Shown here: one piece after another, positions 61,481 through 63,723 of the stretch
Layout of the letters: every line of letters starts with the position of its first letter
Numbering within the stretch: position 1 is the stretch's first letter
NCBI GenBank assembly: GCA_003605035.1
Contig: QZKJ01000053.1
Location: forward strand, 163,507 to 227,229
Direction: 5' to 3'
DNA from: Desulfurivibrio sp.
GTDB taxonomy: Bacteria; Desulfobacterota; Desulfobulbia; Desulfobulbales; SURF-16
Length of the DNA: 63,723 nt
Made by a program: the position numbers and the translations under genes
The notes under the pieces: generated by a model
The model's database searches: none
Told to the model about the DNA's origin: nothing
What the model saw: only the letters and a program-made list of their open reading frames with translations

Positions 61481-61538
61481 ACCATATTATTCCTGCGGAA
61501 ATGGGAAAAAATTGTGACAGAGTAAGAGTGGCGCTTTG

Positions 61539-61945
61539 TTAAATGAGCCAGTTTTCGACGGTCAATCCGGGTACACGGGAAAATTCACCCTCATTATGGG
61601 TTACCATGATGAGATCGAGGGCTCTGGCATGGGCGCGATAAGCAAGGCGTTATGGCCGATGGGCTGGCCGATGTGATGCAGATGGGTGTGGATTTCCGCG
61701 TAATGGTGGTCAACCGGTTCTTCCAGAGACAAAATTGTCATGGCGGATAAAATTTTTTCCAGTTGAAGGGTAAGTCTTGTTGAGCCTTTTTTTGCAGCCC
61801 CAAAACGGAGTTCACAAGCGACAACTATGCTGGTGCATACTGTATCTTCACCCACAGTGGCGATCCTGCGCGTAACGATTCCTGATGGCGTTTTGACAAG
61901 ATGAGACAGAATGTTCGTATCGAGCAGATATCTGGACTGGCCCAT
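61539..61945 (-). pseudogene. VapC-like toxin, frameshifted
   Basis: A PIN toxin that starts MGQSRYLLDTNILSHL, with ELRFGAAKKGS and GQPIGHNALLIA. Near plus-strand position 61631-61638 the frame must step by one base; then the normal family ending HARALDLIMVTHNEGEFSRV and ENW resumes and stops at 61539. The usual IGxND pattern reads IGHNA here, so a catalytic Asp is also lost. It is probably an inactive toxin, or one base is missing in the sequence. It follows the VapB gene. Confidence 0.75.
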
Positions 61946-61946
61946 A

Positions 61947-62186
61947 TCAAAACACCACATCACCATCATTTACGGGAGGGTCTTCCACATCAGGAAACTC
62001 TTCATCGAGAGGACTTAATGTGGCAAGCAGCGCCAGCAGAGACGGCTTCTTTACGGCCTCAACTACGAGGCGGTCCCCTTCCTTGCGGATCACGGCTTCA
62101 TTGCCCGGCAGTTCAAGATCACGAGGTATGCGGAGGGCCTGATTTGCGCCGTTTCTGAACAGACGAATATGCCGATCGGTTTGCAT
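61947..62186 (-). CDS. VapB/AbrB-type antitoxin
   Basis: A 79-residue antitoxin with an AbrB-like start, TDRHIRLFRNGANQALRIPRDLELPGNEAVIRKEGDRLVVEAV. AAAGGGGG precedes the ATG at 62186. The partner toxin downstream appears broken, so this antitoxin may persist as a relic or act on other toxins. Confidence 0.82.
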   Translation of the reverse strand: MQTDRHIRLFRNGANQALRIPRDLELPGNEAVIRKEGDRLVVEAVKKPSLLALLATLSPLDEEFPDVEDPPVNDGDVVF

Positions 62187-62532
62187 GACAACCCCCTTTA
62201 ACAAAGCATATGCTTGAACATGTGCTACCATATCGGATCAGTAATGCAAATGGTTAAATGTTGCCGGGATGGGCGAAATTGGTAATCGGGCAAGGGGAAT
62301 CTCTCCCTCCACCTCTCGCAACAACCGCCGTCACAGCACGATCAATATGGCCCCGCGCGGCGGCGGTTTTCCGGGGCAGAACTGCCCCGCCTCATTGAAG
62401 CTGAATCTTTTTTCTTCTCACTTGTTTTCGGTGGCCGGTAACCGCAAGAGAGAGTAAGGTGGCCAATGGTCAGGCTATCTGCGGAGGACTGTTTTCGGAA
62501 AATCATGTCTACCGGATGAAAAGGAGGGGGAG
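62187..62532. other. Intergenic gap between the VapB and WYL genes
   Basis: About 346 bases with no convincing gene. A stable inverted repeat, GGGGCAG/CTGCCCC, is seen at 62373-62388. Its neighbours, rich in CTC and GCG, are unexplained. Confidence 0.3.
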
Positions 62533-63507
62533 ATGTCCGACCGGCTGAAATACGAGCGGTTCTGCTGGTTTCATGGCCGGATCAAGGCCGGTTGCCACCC
62601 CAATGCGGCACGGTTGGCCGAGGAGTATGAGATCTCGCGCCGCACCGCCCAGCGGGATATCGATTTCATGCGGGATCACCTGGGTGCGCCGCTGGCATTT
62701 GACCGCCGCCGGCGCGGTTATTTCTACACCGATGATTCCTTTGAACTGCCGGGCTACTGGTTCAGCGAAACCAATATCCTGGCCCTTGCCCTGGCCATCC
62801 GCCTGGCCTCCACCATCCCCGACCACAGCTTCAAGGACGATCTGTGCCGGCTGATCGGCCGGGTCCTCGGCGTGGTCGGCAAAAAGAAGGAATCCTGCCT
62901 CGAAGAGGTCGGCGAGCGGGTCTCCGTCAAGAATATCGAGTACTCCCAGGTGGATGACTGGTGTTTCCGCCAGGCGGTCCAGGCCCTGTTCGACGATTCG
63001 TCCCTGCGCATTACTTATCGCTCACCTCACTCCGGCAAAACATCCACCCGCCATGTCCGGCCCCTGCATCTCATGCATTACATGGGCAGCTGGCATCTGC
63101 TGGCCTGGTGCGCTGCAAGCGGCGCTATCCGGGACTTTGCCCTGTCGCGCATCCGAACCATGGCCCCCTCCGCCGAGCGCATTGACCTGCCTGCCGATCT
63201 GCCGTCGCTCAAGGAATATACCCGCCGCCATTTCGGCATCATGCAGGGCGCGGACCCGGTTGAGGCCGTGCTGCGCTTTTCCCCGCAGGCCGCGGCCTGG
63301 GTGGGCGAGCAGATCTGGCACCCGGAGCAGCAGACAACGTCGGAAGCCGACGGCAGCCTGCTGCTGCGCTTTTCCGTGGCCGATTTCCGGGAACTGGTGA
63401 AAAAGATATTAAGCCACGGGGCCGAGGTGCGGGTGGTTGCCCCGCCGGAGCTGCGGGAACTGGTGAGCGACGAGATCAAAAAAATGACGAAAATTTACGA
63501 GGTATGA
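62533..63507 (+). CDS. WYL-domain transcriptional regulator
   Basis: A 324-residue regulator: N-terminal winged helix-turn-helix (LAEEYEISRRTAQRDIDFMRDHLGAPLAFD), then a WYL domain (LRITYRSPHSGK, VRPLHLMHYMGSWHLLAWC) and a WCX-type C-terminal domain. WYL proteins sense nucleic acid or other ligands and often control defence or DNA-damage genes. No defence genes are visible, so the target may be downstream, outside the window. Confidence 0.88.
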   Translation: MSDRLKYERFCWFHGRIKAGCHPNAARLAEEYEISRRTAQRDIDFMRDHLGAPLAFDRRRRGYFYTDDSFELPGYWFSETNILALALAIRLASTIPDHSFKDDLCRLIGRVLGVVGKKKESCLEEVGERVSVKNIEYSQVDDWCFRQAVQALFDDSSLRITYRSPHSGKTSTRHVRPLHLMHYMGSWHLLAWCAASGAIRDFALSRIRTMAPSAERIDLPADLPSLKEYTRRHFGIMQGADPVEAVLRFSPQAAAWVGEQIWHPEQQTTSEADGSLLLRFSVADFRELVKKILSHGAEVRVVAPPELRELVSDEIKKMTKIYEV

Positions 63508-63564
63508 CATCGGTTGACACAGTGAGGGTGGTAGGATGGGGAAGTGGCGGTGTCAGCGTGGGAG

Positions 63565-63621
63565 CGTTCCAACGCTTGAACGTTTGATCGCTGGAAACGC
63601 TGAAACGCTTGCACGCTTGCA
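63565..63621. repeat. Octamer array e (CGYTNNAA units)
   Basis: CGTTCCAA, CGCTTGAA, CGTTTGAT, CGCTGGAAA (nine), CGCTGAAA, CGCTTGCA and CGCTTGCA follow each other, seven units in all, between the WYL gene and the next start. Confidence 0.85.
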
Positions 63622-63644
63622 CATTCCCCGCAGGAGGCAAACCG

Positions 63645-63723
63645 ATGAACCGCCGAAATTTCTTGAAAATCGCCCTGGCCGGCCGAAAACTCGGCTACCT
63701 CCCGCGTTGCATCAACAAGATCC
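63645..63723 (+). CDS. Start of a gene, possible Tat substrate, cut by the window edge
   Basis: Only the first 26 codons are present: MNRRNFLKIALAGRKLGY has a twin-arginine motif (RRNFLK). AGGAGG lies eight bases before the ATG. The hydrophobic part is short, so a Tat signal is likely but not certain. Product unknown. Confidence 0.5.
   Translation, partial: MNRRNFLKIALAGRKLGYLPRCINKI

Overview
The window is GC-rich (clearly above 55 % in coding parts, with AT-rich gaps) and reads as a chromosomal segment of an anaerobic, redox-versatile member of the Desulfobacterota (former Deltaproteobacteria), most like Desulfobulbales. This rests on gene content: a KamA-like radical SAM enzyme, polyferredoxins, an octaheme cytochrome c, a DsrE-like protein, CoA-transferase metabolism, abundant PAS/GAF/DUF3365 sensor kinases, a Mrp-type cation antiporter, and a possible in-frame UGA (selenocysteine) gene. 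The assignment is inference; no rRNA is present. One tRNA-Arg(ACG) is present.

Layout. 1-13.4 kb: a secreted MopE-type repeat protein with a heme-c motif; a GC-rich gene-free stretch with strong hairpins; a KamA-like enzyme; a ModA-like lipoprotein; a CbbQ/CbbO-like (MoxR + VWA) pair; small DsrE, EamA, lipoprotein and Smr genes; a large AAA-type ATPase of unknown role. 13.5-25 kb: tRNA-Arg, small Cys-rich and membrane proteins, an orphan receiver, a frameshifted DUF423 gene, a lipoprotein, a CxxC protein, Fe-dependent alcohol dehydrogenase, YqaA-like protein, a hybrid PAS histidine kinase next to a ferredoxin-like protein, a LOG-family protein and a NodIJ-like ABC exporter. 25.1-32.5 kb: a tightly overlapping Mrp operon E-F-G-(A C-terminus+B)-C-D1-D2-D3. 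32.6-45 kb: an acidic 18-residue-repeat secreted protein, a second CxxC paralogue, a CoA-transferase-GNAT fusion, GNAT, Fic, a Tat-exported DUF362 protein with a membrane polyferredoxin, a REC-PAS protein, and a heme-binding sensor kinase with an NtrC-like regulator. 45.2-54.9 kb: candidate selenoprotein, M1 peptidase-ChaN-PDZ fusion, HrpB and XPB-like helicases, a GAF kinase. 55.1-58 kb: octaheme HAO-like cytochrome behind a TTGAC-N4-GTCAA palindrome, followed by CBS and HPP-family proteins (a plausible nitrite/hydroxylamine module). 58.4-63.7 kb: TPR and coiled-coil proteins, an intact Phd/PIN toxin-antitoxin pair, a VapB with a frameshifted VapC, a WYL regulator and the start of a possible Tat substrate.

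Strongest observations: (1) a 70-codon reading frame at 45216-45428 interrupted only by a UGA after Cys and followed by a SECIS-like hairpin; (2) six intergenic arrays of a degenerate 8-nt unit (CGYTNNAA), in register, often abutting gene ends; (3) an octaheme cytochrome/CBS/HPP locus with a CRP/FNR-type palindrome; (4) a Mrp operon with split MrpA and three NuoL/M/N-like subunits; (5) several other palindromic or dispersed intergenic repeats. Two genes (DUF423, VapC) carry single-base frameshifts, so assembly error should be considered. Starts were chosen by ribosome-binding site and overlap with the upstream gene where possible.
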